Shown here piece after piece: positions 9,131 through 19,340 of a DNA stretch of 27,789 nucleotides. Location of the stretch: the NCBI GenBank assembly GCA_020536535.1, contig JAHLWZ010001027.1:1-27789 (forward strand), given 5' to 3'. This stretch comes from Pelomyxa schiedti. Taxonomy: Eukaryota > Evosea > Pelobiontida > Pelomyxidae. Within the stretch, counting starts at the first letter, position 1. Each line of letters opens with the position of its first letter. The notes below the pieces were generated by a model. That model was not told the DNA's origin. It did not search any database and was given only the letters and a program-made list of their open reading frames with translations. The position numbers were made by a program, and so were the translations under genes.

Positions 9131-12100
9131 ATGGACGCTGGTACCCACAATCCCCGTGTTTGTTTGTTTGTTGCCGTTTTTTTTCTTATTTTTTTTTTTT
9201 TCCCCTTTCTTTGTTTTTTTCTTGTTGTTAATTCCTGTTTTTAAGTTTAAAGTTTTAAACTTAAACAACCAGTAACCTTTCCATAGGTGGGGTGTTGAAG
9301 TTCCTTCAAGGGTGTTTACCCAGTGACGCGTCACTGTCCTCGTTGGATTCGACTACTTTACCAAAGGCGCTACGCTCTGGAGTAATTTTAACGAAGTACA
9401 ACTCTTTATGAAATTACATAACTTTTGACTGACACAAAAAAAAAACAAGTGCTGTTAACAGCATTTCCCCAAATATTGCCCCGCCGCCAAAACCAAGCAT
9501 TCTACAACATAAGGTACAGCAAGCTATTGATTCAATTCCTAATGATCTCGCGGTTAGGTCAACATTGAACACTTTCTCACAGCTTGCAAGAGGCTTGGTA
9601 TTTCACAAGATGATATCTTTGCTGTTAATGACCTCTACAATGAATACAATATCCCGCAGGTACACGAAATGGCGTTCAGCCTTTTCCTAATGAAGGCAGG
9701 TCTACAAGTGCCTGTCAGCCCTCTCGGCTATTAAAGAGAATAAAACAGCAGCACCAGTTCCTGTTGCAGCCCTGCCGCCACCATCACCATCCTCGCTTCC
9801 TTCACCAAGCCCTACCTTTACTCCATCTGCATCACCAGATAGGTTCCACAACCCTTCCGGCCATTCTCCACCCACTCACCCATCTTCTCACTTGCCTCCA
9901 TCTCATCCCCCTCGAGCTAATCCCACAAGACCACCATCTCCCCCAGACCACCAGTGTGAATCCTCACATCTTTCTCCAACACCTCTCCCTCCACTTTCCC
10001 TTGCACACCCTGTAGCTGAAACACCAGTAGACATTGAACCGCCAATGCATGTTGAAGTTTCTGCCCCTCCAGTGGCTCCCCCTCCTTTCCAGCATATTGG
10101 TCCACCACCTCAAATTATTCAACCTCCACCACCTCATTCGATTGACCCTCCACCTCCTCAAGTTATTCAACCTCCGCCACCCTCGCCAATTGAACCGCCT
10201 CCACAAGCAATAGAACCTCCACCCCCACAGCCAATACAGCCACCTCCACAGTCGATAGAACCTCCACCCCCACCAACCATTGGACCCCCTCCTCCACAAG
10301 CAATAGAACCACCTCCCCAACCAATAGAACCGCCATCTTCCCAGCCAATTGGTCCTCCACCTCCTTCGAGATCCCCCCCTCCTGTTGAGCCCACACAACC
10401 ACACGGTAGATTTCTTCATTATTTTGTTGTACTAATACCCTGTCAGTTCAACACACACAAGTGCGGAGAAGTTCCTCACTTGTACTGGGAAAACCACCGT
10501 CATTTGCTGCACAACAGCCTCCAGGCAGCCCCTTGAGGAGCAGCAACCCTAGTCTTAGGCTTTCTGCTAATCTAACTCCGTTGGTAACCCTTTATCATAC
10601 TTGAATCTTCTCTGAAAATCTCACAAGGCTAACCGTGTTGTAATACCACCAGTAAAGGCTCCATCCACACCAATGTCAACTTCTGTAAAGCCAACAACCG
10701 CACCCCAAGAGCCTATACCTGTAGTGAGCAATAAAGAAGAGGTGTCCAAAGTGATTTCACAATTTCTCGAGCACCGAATATCACCTGAGGATGTGGTAAA
10801 AAAGGGTATCCTGAAGGGTATGCAAAGCCCCGATATCCATCACATAACGTAACCTCCAACAGACAGCCCTGCTTGGTGCCCTTCCAAACCAACTGCGCCA
10901 GCACCTGTACCACCTGCGCATATAACCCCTCCTGTATCTCCACCAATTCCTCCATCACCTGTACCTACAACTCCATCTCCTCGCCCACAACCACCAAAGA
11001 GTACATCTAATCCCAGCCTTGCTTCTCCGTCCCCTTCAAACCCGGCTCGCCCGGTATCTGCCTATAGACGCACAGTCTCAATGTCATCAAGCATTTCCGA
11101 AACGCTCTTGGCATCTCCTGCTCAAGAACCGACCCCAACTCCACCGACCCCCTCTAGGCCTCTGTAAGTTTCATTTTTTAATCGAGTGTTTGATAACCTT
11201 TGTTTAGGGTGAATATCAAGCAGGTTGACTTTTGGAAAGTTCCGCCAAGTTCCATCTGACTTTCTCTAGGTAGGTGGTAGCCTTCTTGATGAAATTTCTT
11301 CCAGATGGCAACTGAAAACTAGTAGTATTGGTGAGTAAGCTCTTTCTTTCATCCCCAACCAATAACATGTCTTCAGAGAATGTTGTTGATGAAAACAAGA
11401 TATTGTCAACAGATATTCTCTCACTACATGCTAATCTTAATATTCTGAAGGAAATGTACGAATAGCACCTTCAAGTATTATTACCTAACCAAAACAATTT
11501 AGAGGGTTGAAGCATTTTCCTGAACAGGCTGGAATGATTTATCAAATTTTTAATTCCGTACAAACGCAAAGCAAAGCTGTCCCTTCAGATGTATATCTTT
11601 CTAATCCCAAGCTGGAAAATAGCATCAGGCGGCTTGAGTTGTTGTCCTTACTTTCGCACGTCATTATGCTGGTTTCTTCTCCCTTATCAAAACAAGTAAT
11701 AAAACATCCAAGAAAAATATTCTTCTGTTTGCAGAAGAGCACCAGGCGGCAGTAGCTTACCTGAGTACTGCACAGGTTCACACCACTTGTTGACAATTGT
11801 AACATAGAATAGAAAGATCAACTGAAAGAAATGTTCCCTCCTCCACCTCCTACACCGTTACCTACGAGTCCACCTACAAGTGCACATACGAGTCCACCAG
11901 AACCAGAACCTGAAGTAACACGTTTTAATTCCCTCATTATTGGTACCCTTTTTTTTTAGGCTGCAGCAGATGAAGAAGGTCTTGTTTATTCTCTGGAAAT
12001 GAAGAATGGTGTTGAAACCCGAGAACTCAAAGCTGGTTTGAAACTGTTGTCACTCTTCCATGTTTAAGTTGAAATAGGTACCATTCAGAAATTAGTTGAA

Positions 12101-13765
12101 CTTCTATTTTCCCCGAATGCTGATGGTAGGTAATAGTACTGCCAACTTACATCTAATTTTTTCCTAGGCTCTTACTCGGTCATATTCATGCTCATTTTCC
12201 GCAGCTTCACGGACTCATTAACAGTCCTTAGAATCCTGTTTAAAGCGTGTGTAAGTCTCACTAATAAATTGGGATTGAAAGACACAGGTATGAAGACAAC
12301 CTAAGTTCTGTGGAGGAATTAGCGGACGCCGTTTGTTTCCCACTTGTCTATTCAAATGAAAATTCATCTTTTCCAGATGTCGGAGAAGGTTATGAACAAG
12401 AAGAAAACGAGACTAAGGTTTCCTTCCTACAGGAACCATCACCACTCACTTTTGGAAGGATTGTCAACATTGTGAAACGATGGGTGGAGAACTTCTGGCA
12501 TGACTTTGAGGATGACTCTGTCGTGGAAGCAACTAAGGAATTTCTCGCACGGAATGAGGCAAATGACAAACTTGTTGCAGCACTAAAAACCAACTTCGAG
12601 AAGAAACTGATTGCCCCATTTGTATCACCCCCTCCTACTACTTATCCACTTATTGTAAGCAGAACACCCACTTACCACGACCTTACATCTTCAGTCAACC
12701 ACCACCACCCTCCATTGTGCCTTCATCTGCCAGACCGGGATTTGAGGACATGGACCCAGTTGAAATTGCGCGGCAACTCTCTCTAATGGAATTCGACATT
12801 TTCCGTGTATGAGTCACCAGCTCCTACCTTGCTTTAATGACAAAATTAGACCATACAAGCTAAAGAGATGTTTTCTCTTTCTTGGTCAAAGAAAGACAAA
12901 GAGCTTAAAAGTCCCAACCTTCTCGCCATGATTCACAAATTCAACACGGTCAGTTTCTCACATCTACATAACCACTGCGTGACAGCACACAGATCAGCAA
13001 TTGGGTGTCCCTGAGTATCTGCCGAGAAACAGTTCTTAAAAAACGACTCAGTATTGTCAAGCGGTTCACAAGGGTTCTAGAGGTGAGCCAAAAATCCATG
13101 AATTTCATCCTTCTAACATTCTCTAGGAGCTCATCAAGTTGAACAATATGAATGCCGTTTTTGAAATCTCTTCTGGACTTAGCTCATCCTCAGTCAGTAG
13201 ACTGAAAATCACCTGGGCCGAGGTACCATTCCCAGGCCCCACAATTAGATTCTAAATTGAAAACTACACCCCAACAGTTCAAGGATAGCAATAAAACTCT
13301 AGACAAAGTATCCAACCTTACATCTCCCACTGGGAACTTTGCAGCATACAGAGAAACCATCAGAAGGGCAAATCCACCGTGCATTCCATACCTTGGTGTA
13401 TATCTGAGTGACTTAACATTCATTGGTAACTTCCACAAAATTTTTGTTTCCCTTCACTAACAAAAGCAACACAGAGGAAGGCAATCCTGATACTACAGAA
13501 GCGGGACTTGTTAACTACTGCAAGTTTGCTATGGTTGCCGGTGTGATTCAGGAATTACAGAGGTACCAGCAGCAGCCTTACAACTTCGCCAAAGTCGAAA
13601 GGTATACGTTGATTCCATATTCGAAACAAACCTCTAATCATGTGCCACACAACAATTCCTAGTATTTATGGATTCTTGAACAGTGTCAAGGGAGTATCTG
13701 AGAAAGAGTGCTTTGAACTGTCACTTATTGCAGAGCCGCGTGCCGCTGTTCAACATAACTCTTGA
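9131..13765 (+). CDS. CH-domain RasGEF with proline-rich region, RPEL-like motif, REM and RasGEF domains
   Basis: I joined 25 exons, with introns of about 31-131 nt, into one frame of 1161 codons from the ATG at 9131 to TGA at 13765. Residues about 9-110 form a calponin-homology domain (ALRSGVILT; VNIEHFLTACKRLG; NDLYNEYNIPQVYKCLSAL), which usually binds actin or signalling partners. Residues about 115-335 are proline repeats (IEPPPP/IQPPPP type), likely SH3, WW or profilin ligands. Near 425-445, FLEHRISPEDVVKKGIL resembles an RPEL G-actin-binding motif. A middle segment is helical and unassigned. REM/RasGEF_N starts near 712 (ETRELKAGTIQKLVELLF; IVNIVKRWVENFWHDF). The RasGEF catalytic domain runs about 910-1150 (DMDPVEIARQLSLMEFDIF; KSPNLLAMIHKFNTISNWV; PPCIPYLGVYLSDLTFIG; EGNPD). 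It should swap GDP for GTP on a Ras-like GTPase, perhaps at the actin cortex (inference). Small exons around 11208-11330 are the least certain. Confidence 0.88.
10096..10394 (+). repeat. proline-repeat coding tract (CCA/CCT-rich)
   Basis: Within exon 5 of the RasGEF gene about twenty short, imperfect units of the type (I/P)-(E/Q/G)-PPP(P) follow one another. The DNA is dominated by CCA, CCT and CCC codons with interspersed ATT/ATA Ile codons. This is a minisatellite-like coding expansion, likely length-variable between strains. Confidence 0.85.
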
Positions 13766-13806
13766 AAATGCAAGCGTTTGTGTTTTTCTTCCCTGTTGCT
13801 GTCAAT

Positions 13807-14761
13807 CTAGTGCAAAGAGTGCTCATACAAAGCAGTGGCATAGCCCGCATTGTACCAGAGCATAAGCAGCTTGGCCAGCTGTGACTCTGGTTTGAGTTTA
13901 GTATAAGTATTTAATGTTGTGATACCTTCTTCCGTTTTTCCCCTGTTTGCGTGTGTTGTGGGGCACACATGGCTTTGACTGGGATAGCAAGAGCAGCCGC
14001 AAGAGGGGCGATGGCAGTTGCTCTGCTTTCGTTTTAGTTTGAAGAAGTTCAGAAGAACGCAGTGAAAAAAAACCTGTGGATGGCAGCTATGGCCGCGGGT
14101 ACTTTGGCATGCACAACAGCACGAATGCGGCACAGTCTGCGGCTGGTGGAACTGTGTGTTGCTCATCATGGTGTTGTACCAATGCCAGTACATGTTTGTA
14201 GCTGCAGCAGCTGCGTCGGCCGCCGCAGCAGACGCGGCAGCTGATGTTGATGATGTTGTTGTTTTGGATGCATTAGTGCTTGTGGTGGTGGCACCAGTTG
14301 GAGCAGCCGATGCGGATTGATAAGGAAGGTTGCCGTACCCGTAATTGGAGGGGTAGTAACAGTTCGCGCCACCCGGGTATTGGCCGTAATAATAATATCC
14401 TTGGCCGTTCAGCATGGCAGTAATAGAATCGCCGGTGGCGGCGGTTGTGGTTGTGGCTGTGGTGGCAGGTGGTGTCATTTTGGCGGCTAGTGGCTTGTGC
14501 CCCTGCTCCTCCTCCTCCTCCTCCTCCGTTTCCTCGTATTCACCATCACCCTCTTCCTCTGCTTCTCCTCCATACTCCTCCTCCTCCTCCCCCTCCTCCT
14601 CCGCAGCCGCCGCGGGATCGTTGCCGTCGTCGGCACAGTCACCGTCGTAATCTGCTGCTGCCTCCGCCACCACGGCGTCCTCGTCCTGCTGCCTCTCCTG
14701 CACTCGGTCTCGGTCTCGGGTCTCTGCATTTGTGAGTGTGCTGCATTTCTGCTGTTGCGCT

Positions 14762-14794
<33 letters not shown>

Positions 14795-15207
14795 CTCTGG
14801 GGCGGCGCCGCGGTGGCTGTAGTAGTAGTCGTCGTCGTAGTCGTGGCGGTTGCGGGGGGCGGTTTGTTGGCGGGGGCGCCGCCGCATCCCGCCCGGCTCT
14901 GTTTCTGCCCCACTCCCTCGCCCTCGCCCTCGGCCTCTTTTCCTTGCCTGGGGATCGCGGGTGCTGCCGCGAGTAGGGCGGGGAGGGCGGCGGGGTGCTC
15001 GTCTGGTTGCTGCTGCTGCTGCTGCGGTGCGGCGGCTGCGGCGGTGGCGGTGGTGGATTTTGTGGCGGGTGCTGTTGGGTCCGCTGCGGGCTTGGGGTCG
15101 GCGGTGGGCTGGGGTTGGTGCTTGGTTCTCCTGCGCGTGGTGGTGGATGAACGCGCTTTGTTGTATGCTTTGATGAGCTCAGTGTCGTCCCACATGTCGG
15201 GGTCCAT
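13807..15207 (-). CDS. SMN: SMN homologue (survival motor neuron), Tudor-less, with polyQ and acidic runs
   Basis: SMN is the core of the complex that loads Sm proteins onto spliceosomal snRNAs. Two hallmark ends are present. Residues 5-17 read WDDTELIKAYNKA, matching the Gemin2-binding helix of known SMN proteins. The C-terminus reads LAKLLMLWYNAGYATALYE, matching the YG-box that drives oligomerisation. No Tudor domain is visible between them, a situation also known for fission-yeast Smn1. Instead there are long A/T/P tracts, polyQ runs, a strongly acidic E-run and a Tyr/Gly-rich patch (YYYYGQYPGGANCYYP). The frame is open for 466 codons. Two frame-neutral introns are likely: 14073-14023 (51 nt) and 13925-13887 (39 nt, with CTAAAC branch point), giving about 436 residues with the YG-box in frame. 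The gene ends 41 bp from the RasGEF stop, tail to tail. The start is the first ATG, directly before the conserved helix. Confidence 0.85.
14761..14790 (-). repeat. CAG trinucleotide run in SMN coding sequence
   Basis: Nine CAG codons followed by one CAA on the minus strand encode ten glutamines in the middle of the SMN-like protein. Further short CAG runs lie near 15008-15025 and acidic GAG/GAA runs near 14508-14600. These are likely slippage-prone. Confidence 0.9.
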
Positions 15208-15304
15208 CTGTGTTTTGTGTGAGCTGCGCGGCGTGGTTTGTTAATTGTGGGCGGGTGCGCAAATTGCCGAGACACAGCAGGAACATCGTATCATCGGTAC
15301 TCAC

Positions 15305-15495
15305 GCTGCAAACGTTGAACTGCATCAGACAATTCGCCAACAGATGAAATGGGAAGATGGTTCCAGAGTCAACGACGAGAGTCTTCCAGGTGGACCGAAG
15401 ATCTAGGGTGGATAGTTCCCTGAGAATGTGATGGTGCCCAATCTTGCCTTCGACCCCTGCTTCTCCCTTTTTCGCGAAGTAAGAAAAATCTAAAC
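15305..15495 (-). pseudogene. orphan exon resembling the start of a Sec1/Munc18-family protein
   Basis: On the minus strand a clean open frame of about 63 codons is bounded by an acceptor-like AG at 15496-15497 and a strong GTGAGT donor at 15304-15299. Its translation includes GKIGHHHILRELSTLDLRS and then WKTLVVDSGTIFPFHLLANC. The pattern of a helix, WK.LVVD and a hydrophobic stretch ending in Cys resembles the N-terminus of Sec1/Munc18 (SM) vesicle-fusion proteins. The rest of such a gene should lie to the left on this strand, but the SMN start is only about 100 bp away and the frames do not join. This may be the stump of a rearranged gene, an alternative upstream exon, or chance. The assignment is tentative. 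Confidence 0.33.
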
Positions 15496-15681
15496 CTTAG
15501 GTGCCAAAAATGACAAGACTGATTACCTTCCCCAAAACAAAATAAGAAGAAAAAACAAAAAATCAACACCGCATCTCGCCCGTACGTCGGCTGGTGTCGT
15601 TGGTGAGTGCGGTAGATCTGAGTCTATAGTAAAAAGGAGTAGTGCAACAACAACCACACGTTTTAAAAGAGAGGAGAAACG
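15496..15681. promoter_or_regulatory. 5' flank of the V-ATPase a-subunit gene
   Basis: This gap before the V-ATPase start codon contains A-rich and C/T-rich tracts. On the minus strand it could also hold the intron upstream of the orphan exon at 15305-15495. No defined motif is evident. Confidence 0.4.
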
Positions 15682-18600
15682 ATGGGTACACTATGGCGAT
15701 CGCAGCCGATGCAATTGGTGCAATTGGTCATACAAACGGACTCTGCACATGACACTATGGTGGCCCTTGGTGCCAAGGGCAAATTACAATTGAAAGACGT
15801 GTGTTACTTACTTTAGTTAATTTTACTATTCAATTTTTTTATTACTTGAGCAATTTACTTATTCCCATCCGCAGTTGAACGAATCTGTCAATAGCTTTCA
15901 ACGTAATTTCGTCACCGACGTAAAGAGGTGCGAGGAGATGGAAAGAAGGTTGCGTTATGTTGAGCAACAAATTTTCAACGAGAAAGAAGCCTTGGCTGCC
16001 TCCAAGCACTCTTTGGCGGACTATCGCACAAACAGGGTCCCTGAGAGAATCCCGGCTTTTAACGACCTGGAGGTTTGTCACACAGGGTCTTGATTTACTT
16101 TCTTATCTTGTCTCTGCAGGGTGACCTCGCCAACCTTGAGAGGGAGCTACAAGACATCAATGCTAACCGAGAAGTTCTTGATCGAAATTATTCCGAATTT
16201 GTAGAAATGCAACAAGTCCTTCTCAAGGATAACGATTTCTTTTCGGAGGTTGAACTCTTTTTTCAGCTATAATACATCCAACTCCTTGTAGGGTACTGTG
16301 CATGAGAAAAAATCTGAGGGTCTTTTGGATGATGGATTTTCTGTTAAACTTGGGTAGGGCATTATTTGATTAATTGCCTGCATCTCACAACCGACTAGTT
16401 ATGTGACAGGAGTGATTAATCTCGATCTCCTTCCCGCGTTTGAACGCATGATGTGGCGTGCGTTGAGAGGTAACATGGTTAACAAAACAGCTCCCATTGA
16501 AGAGTTGATTATCGATAATACCACAGTAAATACACTTTTTGGTACTCAAGTCATTCACTCCTTTTTTTAGGGACTCCCTGTAAGAAAGGCGGTGTTTATT
16601 GTTTTCTATCAAGGTTTTCATTTTAGCAACTTCCACAAGAAATGGCGATACACTCACTCTAAAAATAACACCAATGGCATACAAACCCGTTCTAGGTGAA
16701 CAGCCACAACAACGGATCAAAAAAATATGTGAATCATTTGGTGCACACACTTATGTGTGCCCTGATAATATGGCCCAACGCGAAGAACTCCTTGAGCAAG
16801 TAAGAAGAAGGCTGAATGAACTCTCTGTTGTATGTTTTTCCTCCTTGACGTATGAGGTGACTGATTTCTGTAGGTGCGTGATCGTGCCCATGAGCACAGG
16901 AGACAACTTCTTGCGTCTGTGGACCAAGTGATTCAGGAGTGGGTGTTTCTGGTACCGTTCGTTTCTTATTATCGTTGTTTCCCAACATCACCTAAGGTGA
17001 GAAAAGAAAAATCCGTTTACCATGCGCTCAACATGTTCAACTATGATCACGGTAGGAAAGTTCTCATCGGTGAGGGCTGGTGCCCATGCAATGCAACAGA
17101 CGAAATACTCGATGCCCTGAATGATGCTAATGTATCGCTACATTCAAAAGGGAGAGATAGTTTTATTCACTTGGAAAAAGAAAGCATCTGGATCACCAGT
17201 TCCATCAATTCTGGGTCTTCTCAAGTCTAAAGAAGAGCCTCCGACATACTTTGAGACAAACAAGTTCACTTATGCCATGCATTGTATCATTGAGGCCTAT
17301 GGAGTAGCCCGATATGGCGAAATTAATCCAAGTAAGGACTATTAATTACTTTGAACCTCTCACGTTTGGTAGCCACCTTTTCCATCGTTACCTTCCCCTT
17401 CCTTTTTGCGGTATGCCGATAGCGTCTGGAAGCACACTTTTCACATTTCCACTTGATAGGTGATGTTCGGAGATGCAGGTCATGCAGTAATGCTTTTGAT
17501 GACAGCCTTGACTCTAATACTATTCGAGAAAAAGCTTTCCAATATGCAGATAAATGAAGTATGCAACCCTCCAGTGCGCTGTTGCATCCATTTACAGGGT
17601 CAAGATCTTCAAAATGCTGTTTGATGGTAGATATGTGCTACTTTTGATGAGTTGCTTCTCTATTTTTACTGGTTTGATCTATAACGATGTGCGCCACGGT
17701 CAAAACCGAACCGTTTAGTGATGTCGCAATAGATATTTGGACTGGGTGTTTCCCTTTTGCCAACAGCATGGTATTATAATGCAACTGCATTGGAGTGGCA
17801 GAAAGAAGACCGAGGTTAGAGATGCTCAGTTTTTCCTCCTTTACCCACAACTTTTCCCAGTGTACGAATTCGGAATTGATTGTGTAGGACATTTATTTAG
17901 CCTTCAACTTGGTTTTAAAACAATCTCCTAGACATGGAAAGGTGCCGACAATGAGTTATATTTCTACAACTCGTTCAAGATGAAACTTTCTATCGTTTTC
18001 GGAGTTGTTCAGGTTTCGCCAAGGTTTTTTTGAGATTCCACTAAAAACTCATAAGATGACTGTTGGTATATTTTTGAATGCCTTGAATTTCATCCACTTC
18101 AGAAAGTGGTTGAGCTTCTTTTTCGAGTTTATCCCTCAGGTACGTGTGCTCTCTTTAGTGTTTCACTAAAGTCTCTACTCAGCTTTTCTTCATGACCCTT
18201 ATTTTTGGGTATCTGGTAATTCTCATCTTCCTCAAGTGGTCAATTCCTCTGAAACAGGAAGTGTGTCTTATTCTCCTCTAATTTTATTCATCCCTCCACA
18301 GCCCTACCTTATTAATGTCATCATTGACATCTTCTTGAAATGCCCGGATTACCCGGAAGAAGATATCATGTTTGATGGCCAGGTTGTGTTTGATTTTATT
18401 TCCCTACCGAGGCTTATTGAGCCAAAGGCAACCATACAAGTCATTATCTTCTTTGTTTCCATTATATGCGTCTTTGTCATGCTCATACCGAAGCCTATTA
18501 TTCTGAAAGTTCAACACAACCGAGCGATGAAGATGAAACGGCTTCTCAGGGACATTCCAAAAGAGCCTGAGATGTCGGATGAGAATGAGATTGATCCAGC

Positions 18601-19258
18601 TCCAAAGCTAGTATCAGAAGGACCAGTTGAAGATGACGAAGAGCCGGTATTCTCCCAGTTGTTGTTACTATGACCAACTCCGCACAGTTTGACTTTAGTG
18701 AAATTATCATCCACCAGTCAATTCACACGATTGAATTTGTACTGGGATGCATTTCGAATACTGCGTCATACCTCCGTCTATGGGCTCTCAGTTTGGCACA
18801 TGCCGGTAAAACCTCTTTTGCATTACTTTCGTTTCTTACGGTGCCACAGAGTTGTCTATTGTATTCTATGAACAAGTTTTGGTTCTGACTATGGGTATGG
18901 ATGGCACGATGGCGTGGTTTATAATAGTCGGCGGGTGGGCACTGTGGGCTGCTGCCACTGTGGCAGTACTTCTTGTCATGGAGGCACTCTCTGCCTTCCT
19001 TCACGCTCTTAGGCTCCACTGGTAATATCTTCCACCCTTTGTCACATCCCCAAAAAGTTCTAATACTGTACTCACAGGGTCGAATTCCAGAACAAGTTCT
19101 ACCGTAAGCGCTGTTTTTTTCTATGTTATTTTATTTTATTTTTTCCATCGCACTCACTCTCTTATCAACACTAACGCGCACACGCAGAGGGTGACGGCTA
19201 TGCCTTCGCGCCCCTCGACTTCTCCAAGATCCGCAAAACACTGCTCGATGTTGAATAA
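15682..19258 (+). CDS. V-type proton ATPase subunit a (V0 sector, 100-116 kDa subunit)
   Basis: Twenty-four exons (23-219 nt) with introns of 38-84 nt join into 813 codons, the usual length of this family. Subunit a links the V1 motor to the membrane and provides the two proton half-channels beside the c-ring. The N-terminal cytosolic half shows [40 protein letters not shown] and [13 protein letters not shown] with GEGWCP. The membrane half begins with [13 protein letters not shown] and [12 protein letters not shown]. It continues through [14 protein letters not shown] and [15 protein letters not shown] to [15 protein letters not shown], whose Arg is the residue essential for proton transfer. 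It ends [20 protein letters not shown], as in known a subunits. Three places looked frameshifted at first (near 17160, 17600 and 17690), but each is solved by another GT-AG pair. An AATAAA overlaps the stop region (19254-19259) and may be the polyadenylation signal. The next gene starts only 82 bp on. Confidence 0.95.
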
Positions 19259-19340
19259 ATAACAAGCTAAAGACTATTCTTTTTTTGTCTGCATCTCGTT
19301 ACGCTAATGTCAAATTAAATTAAATTAATCGTTCAGACGA

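Noticed and set aside
9764-10536. Formin (FH1-FH2) gene suggested by the long proline array
   Set aside because: After splicing, the downstream exons match REM and RasGEF, not FH2, and the upstream exons match a CH domain.
12622-12680. Frame break between the REM and RasGEF parts
   Set aside because: An intron at 12622-12659 (GTATCA...TTGTAAG) joins the frames in phase 0; the more obvious GTAAGC at 12655 is not the donor.
14445-15244. Plus-strand frames rich in Leu, Cys, Ser and Arg opposite the SMN gene
   Set aside because: They are antisense shadows of trinucleotide-repeat coding sequence; the minus strand carries the conserved SMN motifs.
17150-17700. Three apparent frameshifts in the V-ATPase a-subunit gene, suggesting a pseudogene or non-canonical introns
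   Set aside because: Each is resolved by alternative canonical GT-AG pairs (17160-17199, 17559-17604, 17689-17732), giving a full-length conserved protein.
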